Shown piece after piece: positions 1 to 9,718 of a stretch of DNA of 64,000 nucleotides; within the stretch, counting starts at the first letter, position 1, and every line of letters starts with the position of its first letter. Source of the DNA: an uncultured Gammaproteobacteria bacterium (lineage in GTDB: Bacteria; Pseudomonadota; Gammaproteobacteria; Eutrophobiales; Eutrophobiaceae). The stretch is taken from contig CALSOP010000001.1 in assembly GCA_943788005.1 (NCBI GenBank), positions 186,001-250,000 of the forward strand, written 5' to 3'. The notes beneath the pieces were generated by a model. That model saw nothing but the letters and a program-made list of their open reading frames with translations. It was not told the origin of the DNA and searched no databases. The position numbers and the translations under genes are program-made.

Positions 1-44
1 CAAATTTTATTATTGCAGAAGAAGAGGATGTGATTGAGTTCTAA
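1..44 (+). CDS. Possible 3' end of an unidentified gene
   Basis: From the window edge an open frame reads on the plus strand to a TAA at 42-44. Its last residues are NFIIAEEEDVIEF. The acidic C-terminus and the position just before the convergent glmM gene make a real gene end plausible, but 13 residues cannot identify a family, and a chance open frame of this length is common. The upstream neighbouring sequence would settle it. Confidence 0.25.
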   Translation, partial: NFIIAEEEDVIEF

Positions 45-87
45 TTCAATCGGTAAGTTGTAATTTATTGTTAATTACTTTTAGGTT

Positions 88-1437
88 TTAAAGTAACTTT
101 TCTACTACTTCACTAACTTTTATTGAAAGCTGATCAACCAATGTCTGAACTTGTTGTTGGTTTTCACCTTCAACCATAACCCTGACTAAAGGTTCGGTAC
201 CCGAAGGTCTTAGCACTACTCGTCCCGAATCGCCGAGTGTGTTTTCTGCATCCTTGATGGCATTATTAATTTCATTATTAGAAGTAATATCAATTTTCTT
301 TTTAAGTTTTACATTTTTCATTATTTGTGGAAATTTTTTGATATTACCAACTAACTCTGATAATTTTTTCTCTGTTACTTTCATAGCCTCTAGTACTTGT
401 AGTGCAGCTATGATTCCATCTCCTGTTGTCGTACGATCAAGGTTAATAATATGACCCGATGTTTCTCCGCCCAAGACCAGATTTTCTTTCAGTAATAACT
501 CCATAACATAACGGTCGCCAACTGAAGCCCTTAAAAAATCCAACTGTAAATCTTGTATCGCGTGTTCCAGACCCAGGTTACTCATCACTGTACCAACAAC
601 GGCACCATTTAATTTTTCCGTATCTAACTGCGCAATTGCATAAAGAATATCATCTCCGTCAATAACATTTCCCTGTTCGTCTACCATTATTAAGCGATCA
701 CCATCACCGTCCAGTGCTATGCCGACATCAGCGCGTGACTCTTTCACCACAGCTTGTAATGCTGCGGGAGATGTCGCACCACACTCCTCATTAATATTCA
801 GCCCGTCTGGTGTTGCTGCATGGAGAAATACTTCTGCGCCTAATTCTTCAAAGACTTTCGGTGCAATGTGATAGGTTGCGCCATTGGCGCAATCGACAGC
901 AATTCTTAGTCCGTTAAAATCAACATCATTATGCAGCTTTGATTTACAAAACTCGATGTAACGTCTCGGTGCGTCTGTAATGCGTCGCGCCTTACCAAGA
1001 TGACGTGAATGCACGGTTTCCATTGGTAAATTTAATTCATATTCAATTTCATGCTCAACTTGATCGGGTAATTTAGTACCGTCACCTGAAAAGAATTTAA
1101 TTCCATTATCATAGAATGGATTATGTGACGCGCTGATCACAATGCCTGCTTGCGCTCGCGTATTCTTAGTTAAGTAGGCGATACCTGGGGTTGGCATAGG
1201 ACCTAGCAAGCGAATATCAACACCTGCCGCAGATAGGCCTGCCTCAAGCGCTGATTCAAACATATAACCTGATATTCTCGTATCTTTACCTATCAAGACA
1301 GGGCCATTGCCCTTTTTTGCAAGCACACGCCCTGCAGCCCAACCGAGCTTCATAATAAAGTCAGGAGTAATCACGCCCTCGCCGACAATACCGCGGATGC
1401 CATCGGTACCGAAATATTTTCTACTGTTGGTATTAAT
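88..1437 (-). CDS. glmM: Phosphoglucosamine mutase GlmM, probable ATT start
   Basis: Converts glucosamine-6-phosphate to glucosamine-1-phosphate on the way to UDP-GlcNAc for peptidoglycan and LPS. Visible motifs are the phosphoserine loop SASHNP (Ser near 104), the metal loop DGDGDR, the sugar loop GGETSGH and the phosphate-binding [11 protein letters not shown] near the C-terminus. The conserved N-terminal [10 protein letters not shown] is encoded upstream of the first standard start (GTG at 1374). In that frame no ATG, GTG or TTG exists before the TGA at 1444-1446. The best candidate is ATT at 1435-1437, preceded by AAGTGA about 6 nt away, giving 449 residues, the usual family length. The gene follows ftsH on the same strand with a terminator-like hairpin between them; the folP gene usually found there is absent. 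Confidence 0.93.
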   Translation of the reverse strand: MNTNSRKYFGTDGIRGIVGEGVITPDFIMKLGWAAGRVLAKKGNGPVLIGKDTRISGYMFESALEAGLSAAGVDIRLLGPMPTPGIAYLTKNTRAQAGIVISASHNPFYDNGIKFFSGDGTKLPDQVEHEIEYELNLPMETVHSRHLGKARRITDAPRRYIEFCKSKLHNDVDFNGLRIAVDCANGATYHIAPKVFEELGAEVFLHAATPDGLNINEECGATSPAALQAVVKESRADVGIALDGDGDRLIMVDEQGNVIDGDDILYAIAQLDTEKLNGAVVGTVMSNLGLEHAIQDLQLDFLRASVGDRYVMELLLKENLVLGGETSGHIINLDRTTTGDGIIAALQVLEAMKVTEKKLSELVGNIKKFPQIMKNVKLKKKIDITSNNEINNAIKDAENTLGDSGRVVLRPSGTEPLVRVMVEGENQQQVQTLVDQLSIKVSEVVEKLL

Positions 1438-1481
1438 CGTGATTCACTTATCGATTAGGTTATAGATAACACTATTGTGCG

Positions 1482-1525
1482 GATAAAAACAAAACCTGTG
1501 AAGTAAAAAATTACTCCACAGGTTT
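1482..1525 (-). terminator. Intrinsic terminator after ftsH
   Basis: AAACCTGTG (1492-1500) pairs with CACAGGTTT (1517-1525), and an inner AGTAA/TTACT stem closes an AAAA loop with one A-C mismatch between the two stems. On the minus strand the hairpin is followed by a T-rich tail. It lies 10 bp past the ftsH stop and upstream of glmM, so glmM needs readthrough or its own promoter. Confidence 0.7.
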
Positions 1526-1534
1526 GCAATTGTA

Positions 1535-3471
1535 TTATGCAGGTTTTGCTGGTGGTTCACTCGATGGAGCATCATCTTCTTTAGAAGATTTTGCTTTAGT
1601 TTTGCTCTTTTTCTTCGCAGAAGTAGAACCATCATCATCACTATCATCCCAGCCTGATGGTGGTCTGGGTGTTTTACCTTCCATCAAATCATCGATCTGA
1701 TCAGAGTCTATAGTCTCATACTTAATCAATGCTTCGGCCATCGTATGGAGTATAGCTTCATTTTCTTTCAGAATTTTCTCTGAGCGAGCATAGTTCTTGT
1801 CAACAATAGAACGGATTTCTTCATCGATAGTATGTGATGTTTCGTCTGAAATAGCCTTATGCTGCGTCACCGAGTGACCCAAAAAGACTTCACCGTCTTC
1901 TTCGCTGTAAGTCAAAGGACCCAGCTTTTCTGACAAACCCCATTTAGTGACCATATTACGTGCAAGCAATGTCGCTCGTTCAATATCGTTACTTGCTCCG
2001 GTGGTAACCATGTCAGCACCAAAGATCAATTCTTCTGCAATTCGCCCACCAAATAAAGTCGATATTTGGCATTCAAGTAATTGCTTCGAATAACTTAGAC
2101 GATCTTCTTCAGGTAAGAACATAGTAACGCCCAAGGCGCGTCCACGTGGAATGATTGAGACCTTGTAAACAGGATCATGTGATGGCATCAATCGACCAAC
2201 AATAGCATGGCCAGCTTCATGGTATGCGGTAAGCTTTTTCTCTTCCTCACCCATACCATAGAGCGACGTTCTGCGCCCATCATAATCTTATCTTTGGCAC
2301 GCTCGAATTCTTCCATCTCAACTAATTTTTTATTGGCACGTGCTGCAAATAATGCGGCCTCGTTTACCAAGTTGGCTAAATCAGCACCAGAAAAACCAGG
2401 TGTACCACGCGCGATGATGCCTGCCTTGATATCATCACCCAATGCAACCTTGCGCATATGAACCTTGAGAATTTGTTCACGACCACGAATATCAGGTAGC
2501 GGTACAACAACCTGACGGTCAAAACGACCTGGTCTTAATAAAGCAGGATCTAATACATCGGGGCGGTTTGTTGCCGCTATGACAATCACGCCTTCATTAC
2601 CTTCAAAACCATCCATCTCTACCAATAATTGATTTAAAGTTTGTTCACGTTCATCGTGCCCGCCACCTAAACCAGCTCCACGATGACGACCTACGGCATC
2701 AATTTCATCAATGAAGATAATACATGGCGCATGTTTCTTGGCCTGCTCAAACATATCGCGTACACGAGACGCGCCGACACCAACAAACATTTCAACAAAA
2801 TCAGAACCTGAAATCGTAAAAAAAGGCACCTTCGCTTCACCGGCAATGGCTTTCGCTAATAAGGTTTTACCTGTACCAGGAGACCCTACCATTAAGACAC
2901 CAGAAGGAATTTTGCCACCCAGTTTCTGGAATTTCCCAGGATCACGTAAAAATTCGACTAACTCTGCTACTTCTTCTTTTGCCTCTTCAACACCCGCAAC
3001 ATCATTGAATGTGATCTTAATTTGGTCTTCACCTAATAATCGTGCACGACTCTTACCAAACGACATTGCGCCACGACCACCGCCACCGCCTTGCATCTGA
3101 CGCATAAAATAAATCCAGATACCGAGTAACAATAAAATGGGAAACCATGAGATTAATGCATGTGCCCAAAATGAATTTTTATTGGGTTCCATGCCTTTAA
3201 TTTCGACGTTATTCTCCAATAGCGTGCCTATCAAGGCATCATTGCTCGTTTCTGGGCTATAGGTGGTAAATCGATTACCATCAGACATATGACCTGTAAT
3301 TGAACTGCCCTCAATCCCTACAGAGACAATTCGACCCGTTTTTACATCAGAGATAAATTGGGAATAGCTGATATCTCCAGACAGTGCTGGATTACCAAAA
3401 TTCTTGAAAACCATCATCAGGACCAGGGCAATAATGACCCACAAGACCAGATTTTTTGCCATGTCGTTCAA
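1535..3471 (-). CDS. ftsH: ATP-dependent zinc metalloprotease FtsH, one-base frameshift
   Basis: Membrane-anchored AAA+ protease that degrades LpxC, unassembled membrane proteins and other substrates. Two N-terminal membrane segments flank a periplasmic loop, followed by Walker A GSPGTGKT, Walker B IIFIDEID, the second region of homology (RPGRFDRQ) and the zinc motif HEAGH. The coding frame breaks near 2254-2255: the first part ends its conserved run at ERRSMV, and the next frame continues with [15 protein letters not shown]. Restoring one A (GTATGG to GTAATGG) gives an uninterrupted protein of about 645 residues, the normal length. A TTG start at 3471, with GAGG 9 nt upstream, gives the family N-terminus MNDMAKN. 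FtsH is normally essential, so sequence error is the likeliest cause. Upstream neighbour is rlmE. Confidence 0.93.
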
Positions 3472-3509
3472 TTCAATAAACCTCAATAATTAATAATTTC
3501 ATATTTCTA

Positions 3510-4127
3510 CTATAACCTATACGAACGGGCTAAAACATAGAATTCCCGAGACTGATCACGCGATGCTTCTGGTTTTCGAGTCATAACCTTGGCAAATCGT
3601 TCCTTCAATAATCGCCTGTATTCATCAGTTCCCGCACCTTCAAACAATTTGATGACCAAATCACCACCAGGCTTAAGCACTTGGTGGCAAAAATCATATA
3701 CCAATTCCGCCAAAGCGAGGCTTCGCGCCTGATCAGTTATCCTGATACCAGTTAAGTTGGGGGCCATATCTGAGATTACAAGATCAGCGCCCTGTTTGCC
3801 TATATGTCCAATACACTCGTTTTCAACTGTTGTATCGGTAAAATCACCTAAAACGAATAACACTCGTTCAATCGGCTCCATCGGTAATATATCGACCGAG
3901 ATTACTCGACCATTAGCTTTAACTTGTTCACTAGCGTATTGCGACCAACTTCCTGGTGCTGAGCCCAAATCAACAACACAGGTATTTGGTTTGATGAGTT
4001 TATCTTTTTGGTCAATTTCCTGAAGTTTGTATATAGCTCGTGAACGGTAGTGTGATTCACGAGCTTGCTTTACATATTGATCTTTATTTTGTGCGTGTAG
4101 CCATTGTTTATTAGATTTTTTGGCCAT
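3510..4127 (-). CDS. rlmE: 23S rRNA 2'-O-methyltransferase RlmE
   Basis: Methylates the 2'-O of U2552 in 23S rRNA during late 50S assembly. The 205-residue length matches the RlmE/FtsJ family. The SAM motif DLGSAPGSWSQ is followed by VISVDI, the catalytic DMAPN segment with conserved Asp, and VIKLFEGAG containing the catalytic Lys. The rlmE-ftsH order is the usual gammaproteobacterial one. The YhbY gene that often precedes rlmE is instead at 42240 in this window. Confidence 0.95.
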   Translation of the reverse strand: MAKKSNKQWLHAQNKDQYVKQARESHYRSRAIYKLQEIDQKDKLIKPNTCVVDLGSAPGSWSQYASEQVKANGRVISVDILPMEPIERVLFVLGDFTDTTVENECIGHIGKQGADLVISDMAPNLTGIRITDQARSLALAELVYDFCHQVLKPGGDLVIKLFEGAGTDEYRRLLKERFAKVMTRKPEASRDQSREFYVLARSYRL

Positions 4128-4171
4128 CAGAACAAAGTTAATTACACATAAAATTCACTAAAAAATGAATA

Positions 4172-4648
4172 CTATATGTATTTGACTTCCAGGACTTCGT
4201 ATTCAATAACACCACTCGGTGCATTCACATCAACCGCGTCATCTTGCTGCTTTCCAATTAATGCTCTGGCAATTGGTGACGTTATCGAAATCAATCCCTC
4301 ATTTATATCGGCTTCTTGTTCACCAACAATTTGATACGTGACTTCTGCATCAGTATCGACATTCAATAATTTAACTGTCGCACCAAAGACAACGCGACCT
4401 TCGGCATCAACCGTAGTGACATCAATTATCTGTGCATCGGCCAAGGCCGACTCAATCGTATTGATACGACCTTCTGCAAAACTTTGTTGTTCGCGTGCGG
4501 CATGGTATTCAGCATTCTCACTTAAGTCACCATGCGCACGAGCCTCAGCAATCGCTTTGGTAATTCGTTGACGGTCTACTGTTTTTAGTTTGTGCAGTTC
4601 TTCTTTTAATTTTTCCGCACCTCTTACAGTCATGGGTGTTTGGCTCAT
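4172..4648 (-). CDS. greA: Transcription elongation factor GreA
   Basis: Stimulates cleavage of the nascent RNA by backtracked RNA polymerase. The protein is 158 residues: an N-terminal coiled coil carrying the acidic tip ([15 protein letters not shown]) and a C-terminal globular domain ending in the family-typical [12 protein letters not shown] and [11 protein letters not shown]. Its ATG overlaps the carB stop in an ATGA, which implies translational coupling within the carAB-greA operon. Confidence 0.96.
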   Translation of the reverse strand: MSQTPMTVRGAEKLKEELHKLKTVDRQRITKAIAEARAHGDLSENAEYHAAREQQSFAEGRINTIESALADAQIIDVTTVDAEGRVVFGATVKLLNVDTDAEVTYQIVGEQEADINEGLISITSPIARALIGKQQDDAVDVNAPSGVIEYEVLEVKYI

Positions 4649-7600
4649 ACAATTACTCCTTTATGTAAATTTTGTAGACTATTCACACCAACGCTATCTC
4701 TATACTTTAAAGCTTCCATGGTAGCCATTGCACCCGCTATTGTAGTTGTATAAAAAACCTTATGCTGAAGCGCAGTTCTTCTGATTGAGTATGAATCTGC
4801 AATTGCTTTTCTGTCCTCTGTTGTATTAACAATCAAATCAATAGCATCATTTTTCAACATATCAACAATATGTGGTTGTCCTTCTCTCACCTTATTAACT
4901 CTTTTACATTCTATTCCTGCTTCCGTTAAAATCTTGCAAGTACCACTAGTGGCAAAGAGTTTGTAACCTAATGAAAATAACTCTCTCGCAACAATAACTG
5001 CCTTTTCTTTATCTATTTCCTTAACACTAATAAATGCATTCCCCTCACGCGGGAACTCTTCTCCCGCTGCCAACTGTCCCTTTGCAAATGCTTCACCAAA
5101 TGTTTTCCCTACTCCCATTACTTCACCGGTTGATTTCATCTCAGGCCCGAGTAAAGGATCAACTCCAGGAAACTTAATAAATGGGAATACAGACTCCTTA
5201 ACTGAATAATAATCTGGTACAGGTACATGTGTTAAGCCTTGTGATGCCAAACTGTTACCTACCATACAATTTACCGCCACCTTGGCAATCGATATACCCG
5301 TCGCTTTAGAGACAAACGGTATCGTTCTTGACGCCCTTGGATTAACTTCCAATACATAAATATCATCATTCTGTATAGCAAACTGTGTATTCATTAAACC
5401 GACAACATTTAAAGCACGCGCCATTGCCCCGACTTGTGTCGCAATTTTGTCTTGGACTTCGTCACTTAAACTATAGGGAGGTAGTGAACACGCAGAATCA
5501 CCCGAATGCACCCCAGCTTGTTCTATATGTTCCATGATCCCTGCAATACAAACATCCTTCCCATCTGATATGGCATCCACATCAACTTCAATGGCGTTAT
5601 TCAAAAACCTGTCCAGCAATACTGGTGACGAATTAGAGACCGCTACAGCATTATCCATGTAATTTCGAAGATCATCTTCGTTATACACAATCTCCATCGC
5701 TCGACCACCCAATACATACGACGGTCTTACAACAAGCGGGTAACCAATTTCTTCAGCTCCTTTAACCGCTTGCTCAACATTTCGCGCTGTTCGGTTTGGT
5801 GGTTGTTTGAGACCGATATCTTCTAATAGTTTTTGGAAGCGTTCCCGATCTTCTGCTAGGTCGATTGAATCTGGACTAGTACCTATAATTGGCACACCGG
5901 CACTTTCTAGATCGCGTGCTAATTTTAAAGGTGTTTGCCCACCATATTGTACGATCACACCATATGGCTTCTCAACGTGAATAATGTCTAATACGTTTTC
6001 CAGCGTTAACGGCTCAAAATAGAGACGATCAGACGTATCATAATCCGTAGAAACTGTCTCTGGATTGCAATTAACCATAATAGTTTCGTAACCTGCATCT
6101 CGCATGGCAAATGCGGCTTGTACACAGCAATAATCAAATTCGATTCCCTGACCAATTCGATTTGGTCCGCCACCGAGCACCATGATTTTTTGCTTATCAG
6201 TTGGCGCAGCTTCACATTCAACATCGTAACTCGAATACATGTATGCCGTTGCTGATTCAAATTCTGCTGCGCAGGAATCAACACGTTTAAATACTGGTCG
6301 AATATTTTTATCGGTACGTAGTTGTCTTACATCGGATTCAGATAATTCAACTAATTCAGCCAAACGTTGATCAGAAAAACCTTTTCGTTTTAATTGAACA
6401 AGGCGTTCTTTAGATAATGATGAAACACCTTCACTTTTTAGTTTATTTTCTTCTTCAACAAGATCATGTATCTGAACTAAAAACCAGGGATCTATAAAAC
6501 AGATATCGAAGACTTCATCAATGCTCAAACCATGACGAAATGCATCTGCAACATACCAAAGTCGATCAGCACGTGGCACGCGTAATTCTTTTTCAATATC
6601 TTCTAAAATATTATCAGAGGATTCATCAATAATTTCATTAAAACCGGTAACACCCGTTTCCATACCACGAATTGCTTTTTGCAATGACTCTTGAAAAGTG
6701 CGTCCCATGGCCATGACTTCACCAACTGATTTCATCTGTGTCGTCAGTCGATCATCTGCCTGTGGAAATTTTTCAAATGTAAAGCGTGGTATTTTTGTAA
6801 CAATGTAATCAATACTTGGTTCAAAAGAAGCCGGTGTTGCACCGCCAGTAATTTCATTTTCAAGTTCATCCAAAGTATAACCAACAGCCAATTTTGCAGC
6901 GACTCTGGCTATAGGAAAACCCGTCGCTTTAGAAGCTAGTGCAGATGAACGTGAAACTCTTGGATTCATTTCAATAACAATCAATTTGCCATCTTCAGGA
7001 TTCACAGCAAACTGCACATTAGAACCACCCGTCTCAACACCAATTTCACGTAATACTTTAATAGAAGCATCACGCATAATTTGATATTCCTTATCAGTTA
7101 GCGTTTGTGCCGGGGCAATCGTAATAGAATCACCTGTATGCACACCCATAGGATCCAGATTTTCTATAGAGCAAATAATGATGCAGTTATCTTTACGATC
7201 GCGCACCACTTCCATTTCATATTCTTTCCAACCGACAATGGATTCATCAACCTGAACTTCATTGGTCGGTGAAGCTTCCACGCCTCGTTCACAAATTTCC
7301 AAATACTCATCGCGATTATAGGCAATACCACCACCCGTGCCGCCTAAAGTGAATGATGGTCGAACAACAGCTGGGAAGCCTATGATATCCATAGCAGCTT
7401 TAGCTTCTTCCATATTATGGACTATTTCAGACTTCGGCATAGCTAAGCCGATCTTATTCATAGCTACTCTAAATAAATCGCGATCTTCGGCTTTATTAAT
7501 TGCTTCTTTTTTAGCACCGATCATTTCTACGCCGAACTTTTCAAGTACACCTTTCCTATCCAAATCTAAAGCGCAGTTCAACGCTGTTTGTCCACCCATT

Positions 7601-7866
7601 GTTGGCAGTAATGCATCTGGCCGTTCTTTTTCTATAATTCTTTCAACTGTCTGCCAGTTTACAGGTTCAATATAAGTCGCATCAGCCATTTCCGGATCAG
7701 TCATAATTGTCGCTGGATTAGAGTTCACCAATATGACGCGGTAACCTTCTTCTTTAAGTGCCTTGCAAGCTTGTGCTCCGGAATAATCAAATTCACAGGC
7801 CTGTCCAATAATAATTGGGCCTGCGCCAATGATTAGAATGCTTTTAATATCTGTACGTTTAGGCAT
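4645..7866 (-). CDS. carB: Carbamoyl-phosphate synthase large subunit
   Basis: Makes carbamoyl phosphate from bicarbonate, ammonia (channelled from CarA) and two ATP, feeding pyrimidine and arginine synthesis. The 1073-residue protein has the duplicated ATP-grasp organisation: an N-terminal half with [17 protein letters not shown], a second half with [17 protein letters not shown], and a C-terminal MGS-like allosteric domain where pyrimidine and ornithine effectors act. It is full length and uninterrupted. It lies 8 bp after carA and overlaps greA by 4 bp, so the three form one transcription unit. Confidence 0.97.
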   Translation of the reverse strand: MPKRTDIKSILIIGAGPIIIGQACEFDYSGAQACKALKEEGYRVILVNSNPATIMTDPEMADATYIEPVNWQTVERIIEKERPDALLPTMGGQTALNCALDLDRKGVLEKFGVEMIGAKKEAINKAEDRDLFRVAMNKIGLAMPKSEIVHNMEEAKAAMDIIGFPAVVRPSFTLGGTGGGIAYNRDEYLEICERGVEASPTNEVQVDESIVGWKEYEMEVVRDRKDNCIIICSIENLDPMGVHTGDSITIAPAQTLTDKEYQIMRDASIKVLREIGVETGGSNVQFAVNPEDGKLIVIEMNPRVSRSSALASKATGFPIARVAAKLAVGYTLDELENEITGGATPASFEPSIDYIVTKIPRFTFEKFPQADDRLTTQMKSVGEVMAMGRTFQESLQKAIRGMETGVTGFNEIIDESSDNILEDIEKELRVPRADRLWYVADAFRHGLSIDEVFDICFIDPWFLVQIHDLVEEENKLKSEGVSSLSKERLVQLKRKGFSDQRLAELVELSESDVRQLRTDKNIRPVFKRVDSCAAEFESATAYMYSSYDVECEAAPTDKQKIMVLGGGPNRIGQGIEFDYCCVQAAFAMRDAGYETIMVNCNPETVSTDYDTSDRLYFEPLTLENVLDIIHVEKPYGVIVQYGGQTPLKLARDLESAGVPIIGTSPDSIDLAEDRERFQKLLEDIGLKQPPNRTARNVEQAVKGAEEIGYPLVVRPSYVLGGRAMEIVYNEDDLRNYMDNAVAVSNSSPVLLDRFLNNAIEVDVDAISDGKDVCIAGIMEHIEQAGVHSGDSACSLPPYSLSDEVQDKIATQVGAMARALNVVGLMNTQFAIQNDDIYVLEVNPRASRTIPFVSKATGISIAKVAVNCMVGNSLASQGLTHVPVPDYYSVKESVFPFIKFPGVDPLLGPEMKSTGEVMGVGKTFGEAFAKGQLAAGEEFPREGNAFISVKEIDKEKAVIVARELFSLGYKLFATSGTCKILTEAGIECKRVNKVREGQPHIVDMLKNDAIDLIVNTTEDRKAIADSYSIRRTALQHKVFYTTTIAGAMATMEALKYRDSVGVNSLQNLHKGVIV

Positions 7867-7873
7867 GGGTATA

Positions 7874-9004
7874 TTACGTTTTATGTTCTTGCATTAATTC
7901 AATGAAATGATTGAAGAGCGGTTTTAAGTCATGTGGGCCGGGACTCGCTTCCGGGTGTCCTTGAAAGCCAAAAACAGGGTGTTTTTCGTGATGTACACCC
8001 TGTAATGACCCATCAAATAAAGAACGGTGCGTTGCTACGAGGCCATTCGGCAATGTTTTCTCATCTACTGCGAAACCATGGTTCTGGCTAGTAATTAGCA
8101 CTTGACCGCCATCAAGTGATTGCACAGGATGGTTTGCACCATGATGACCAAATTTCATTTTGCTTGTTTTTGCACCCAAAGCTAGTGACAGCAATTGATG
8201 TCCAAGGCAAATACCAAATATCGGCAAGCCTGAATTGATGATTTCCTTGATTGCAGCAATAGCGTAGTCGCAAGGATCGGGATCACCCGGGCCATTAGAT
8301 AAAAAAACACCGTCTGGTTTTTCGGCCAATACCTCGCTCGCCGGTGTTTGCGCAGGAACTACCGTAACCTCACAACCCAAATCAGCCAAAATACGAAGAA
8401 TATTTCGCTTAACTCCAAAATCGTATGCAATGACACGCCACAGTTTTTTACTGGAGGAAGGTTTAATTCCACCTTCAATATCCCAGGTTCCATCTGCCCA
8501 GCTATATGCTGATGTTGTCGAAACTTCTTTTGCCAAATCCATACCAACCAACCCTGCAAATGACTTTGCTGTTTTGATTGATTTCTCTGCATCAATATTT
8601 TCACCCGCAACAACACAAGCCTTCATTGCGCCATGCTTGCGTAAGTGCCGGGTAAGTTGGCGCGTATCTATCCCAGAGATGGCAACTATATTATGTCTTA
8701 TAAGATAATCACTTAGATTTTCAGTCGCGCGCCAATTACTCATAGCAAGTGGCAAATCTCGAATAATTAAACCGCTTACAAAGACTTGGCTGGATTCCTC
8801 ATCTTCGGTATTTGTACCCACATTACCAATATGCGGATGCGTTAAGGTTACAATTTGCTTGTAGTAGGAAGGATCAGTAAGAATCTCTTGATATCCTGTG
8901 ATCGAGGTATTAAAAACAACTTCACCAATGGACTCGCCATCGATACCGATCGATGTACCGTAAAACAATGAACCATCTTCAAGGGCTAACAGGGCATTAT
9001 CCAT
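7874..9004 (-). CDS. carA: Carbamoyl-phosphate synthase small (glutaminase) subunit
   Basis: Class I glutamine amidotransferase subunit that supplies ammonia to CarB. The catalytic cysteine is in [14 protein letters not shown], with the His-Glu pair in [12 protein letters not shown] near the C-terminus. An ATG at 9004 preceded by AGAGGT is preferred over the adjacent TTG at 9007, giving 376 residues, typical for the family. This ATG overlaps the TGA of a ten-codon upstream ORF as TGATG. The leader suggests attenuation and coupled translation. Confidence 0.96.
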   Translation of the reverse strand: MDNALLALEDGSLFYGTSIGIDGESIGEVVFNTSITGYQEILTDPSYYKQIVTLTHPHIGNVGTNTEDEESSQVFVSGLIIRDLPLAMSNWRATENLSDYLIRHNIVAISGIDTRQLTRHLRKHGAMKACVVAGENIDAEKSIKTAKSFAGLVGMDLAKEVSTTSAYSWADGTWDIEGGIKPSSSKKLWRVIAYDFGVKRNILRILADLGCEVTVVPAQTPASEVLAEKPDGVFLSNGPGDPDPCDYAIAAIKEIINSGLPIFGICLGHQLLSLALGAKTSKMKFGHHGANHPVQSLDGGQVLITSQNHGFAVDEKTLPNGLVATHRSLFDGSLQGVHHEKHPVFGFQGHPEASPGPHDLKPLFNHFIELMQEHKT

Positions 9005-9036
9005 CAAAAAGAGATACCTCTAATACCAATCGTCAT
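9004..9036 (-). CDS. Mini-ORF 3 in the carA leader (10 codons)
   Basis: Encodes [10 protein letters not shown]. Its start codon overlaps the stop of mini-ORF 2 (ATGA) and its stop overlaps the carA start (TGATG). AAAGGA lies 8 nt before its ATG. It has no recognisable homology; if translated it would act as a coupling cistron for carA rather than as a functional protein. Chance remains possible because the ORF is tiny. Confidence 0.35.
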   Translation of the reverse strand: MTIGIRGISF

Positions 9037-9098
9037 CCAGGGTTTCCTTTCCAATCGCGACGTTGGTCTATATGGATGTAGCTATCGAGGATTTGCAT
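9033..9098 (-). CDS. Mini-ORF 2 in the carA leader (21 codons)
   Basis: Reads from MQILDSYIHID to DWKGNPG. It starts inside the stop of mini-ORF 1 (TGATG) with AGGTG about 4 nt upstream, and ends in an ATGA overlap with mini-ORF 3. The product matches nothing known to me. The arrangement, with a ribosome-binding site and two stop-start overlaps, is the reason for listing it. Confidence 0.35.
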   Translation of the reverse strand: MQILDSYIHIDQRRDWKGNPG

Positions 9099-9154
9099 CA
9101 GACACCTAATTGTTGCTGACAGAAATAAAAATCATGAGAGTACATCCTACACAT
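9098..9154 (-). CDS. Mini-ORF 1 in the carA leader (18 codons)
   Basis: Encodes MCRMYSHDFYFCQQQLGV and begins directly after the T-run of the leader hairpin. No clear ribosome-binding site precedes the first ATG. It overlaps mini-ORF 2 by TGATG. It is aromatic and Cys containing but has no recognisable function. It could be a leader peptide or simply chance. Confidence 0.28.
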   Translation of the reverse strand: MCRMYSHDFYFCQQQLGV

Positions 9155-9184
9155 AAAAAAGGGAGTAACCGTATGGCTACTCCC
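9155..9184 (-). terminator. Leader hairpin with T-run, candidate attenuator of carAB
   Basis: GGGAGTA (9161-9167) pairs with TACTCCC (9178-9184) around a 10-nt loop. On the minus strand it is followed by TTTTTT (9155-9160), the form of an intrinsic terminator. No minus-strand gene ends here. It sits about 10 nt after the predicted start of the carA transcript, so it would cut the leader short unless overcome. Confidence 0.6.
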
Positions 9185-9200
9185 GCTGAATTGGAGGATT

Positions 9201-9230
9201 ATTATACTGTAATCCACTATACGGTGTCTA
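9201..9230 (-). promoter_or_regulatory. Sigma70-type promoter of carAB
   Basis: On the minus strand TAGACA (9225-9230) and TATAAT (9201-9206) are separated by 18 bp. The predicted start is near 9194, giving a leader of about 190 nt before carA. This intergenic region is shared with the divergent Rieske gene at 9250. Confidence 0.6.
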
Positions 9231-9249
9231 TTCAGTTGACTAATTTGAG

Positions 9250-9597
9250 ATGAATTCCAAGAAGAAAAAATACCTAGTATGCGACGTCGATATATTAGAA
9301 GCCTCCGGTTCTTATGGCTGGGAAAGTGTCATTAATGATTTACTAGTTCAGTGCTTCATTATTCATCATCAAGATAAGATATTGAGTTATCTTAATCGCT
9401 GCCCCCATACAGGGGTTAATCTTGAATGGGTGCCACATCAATTCCTTGATCGTCATAATGAGTTCATTCAGTGTGCTACGCATGGCGCTTTATTCAAGAT
9501 TGAAAACGGCGTCTGTATCCATGGCCCCTGTGTAGGAGACAAATTGGAACAAGTCGAAAATGTAATTATTGAAGATAAGATCTACTTGATTTTATAA
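9250..9597 (+). CDS. Rieske-type [2Fe-2S] protein
   Basis: A 115-residue soluble Rieske-fold protein. The ligand motifs are CPHTG near residue 57 and CATHG near 77, the Cys-X-His ... Cys-X2-His pattern for one [2Fe-2S] cluster. There is no signal peptide or membrane segment, so it is probably a cytoplasmic ferredoxin-like electron carrier of the kind related to small ring-hydroxylating dioxygenase ferredoxins. No oxygenase or reductase gene lies beside it, so its partner is unknown. It is divergent from carA. Confidence 0.85.
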   Translation: MNSKKKKYLVCDVDILEASGSYGWESVINDLLVQCFIIHHQDKILSYLNRCPHTGVNLEWVPHQFLDRHNEFIQCATHGALFKIENGVCIHGPCVGDKLEQVENVIIEDKIYLIL

Positions 9598-9718
9598 GGA
9601 TTAAATATGCTAACGTGATATTTTTAATGTAATTTATTATATTGTGGTGCTAACCTTGTATAATTAAAAAAGTCTTATAAATTCATAAAAATGTCATTTG
9701 GTAGGATTTGTACCATAA

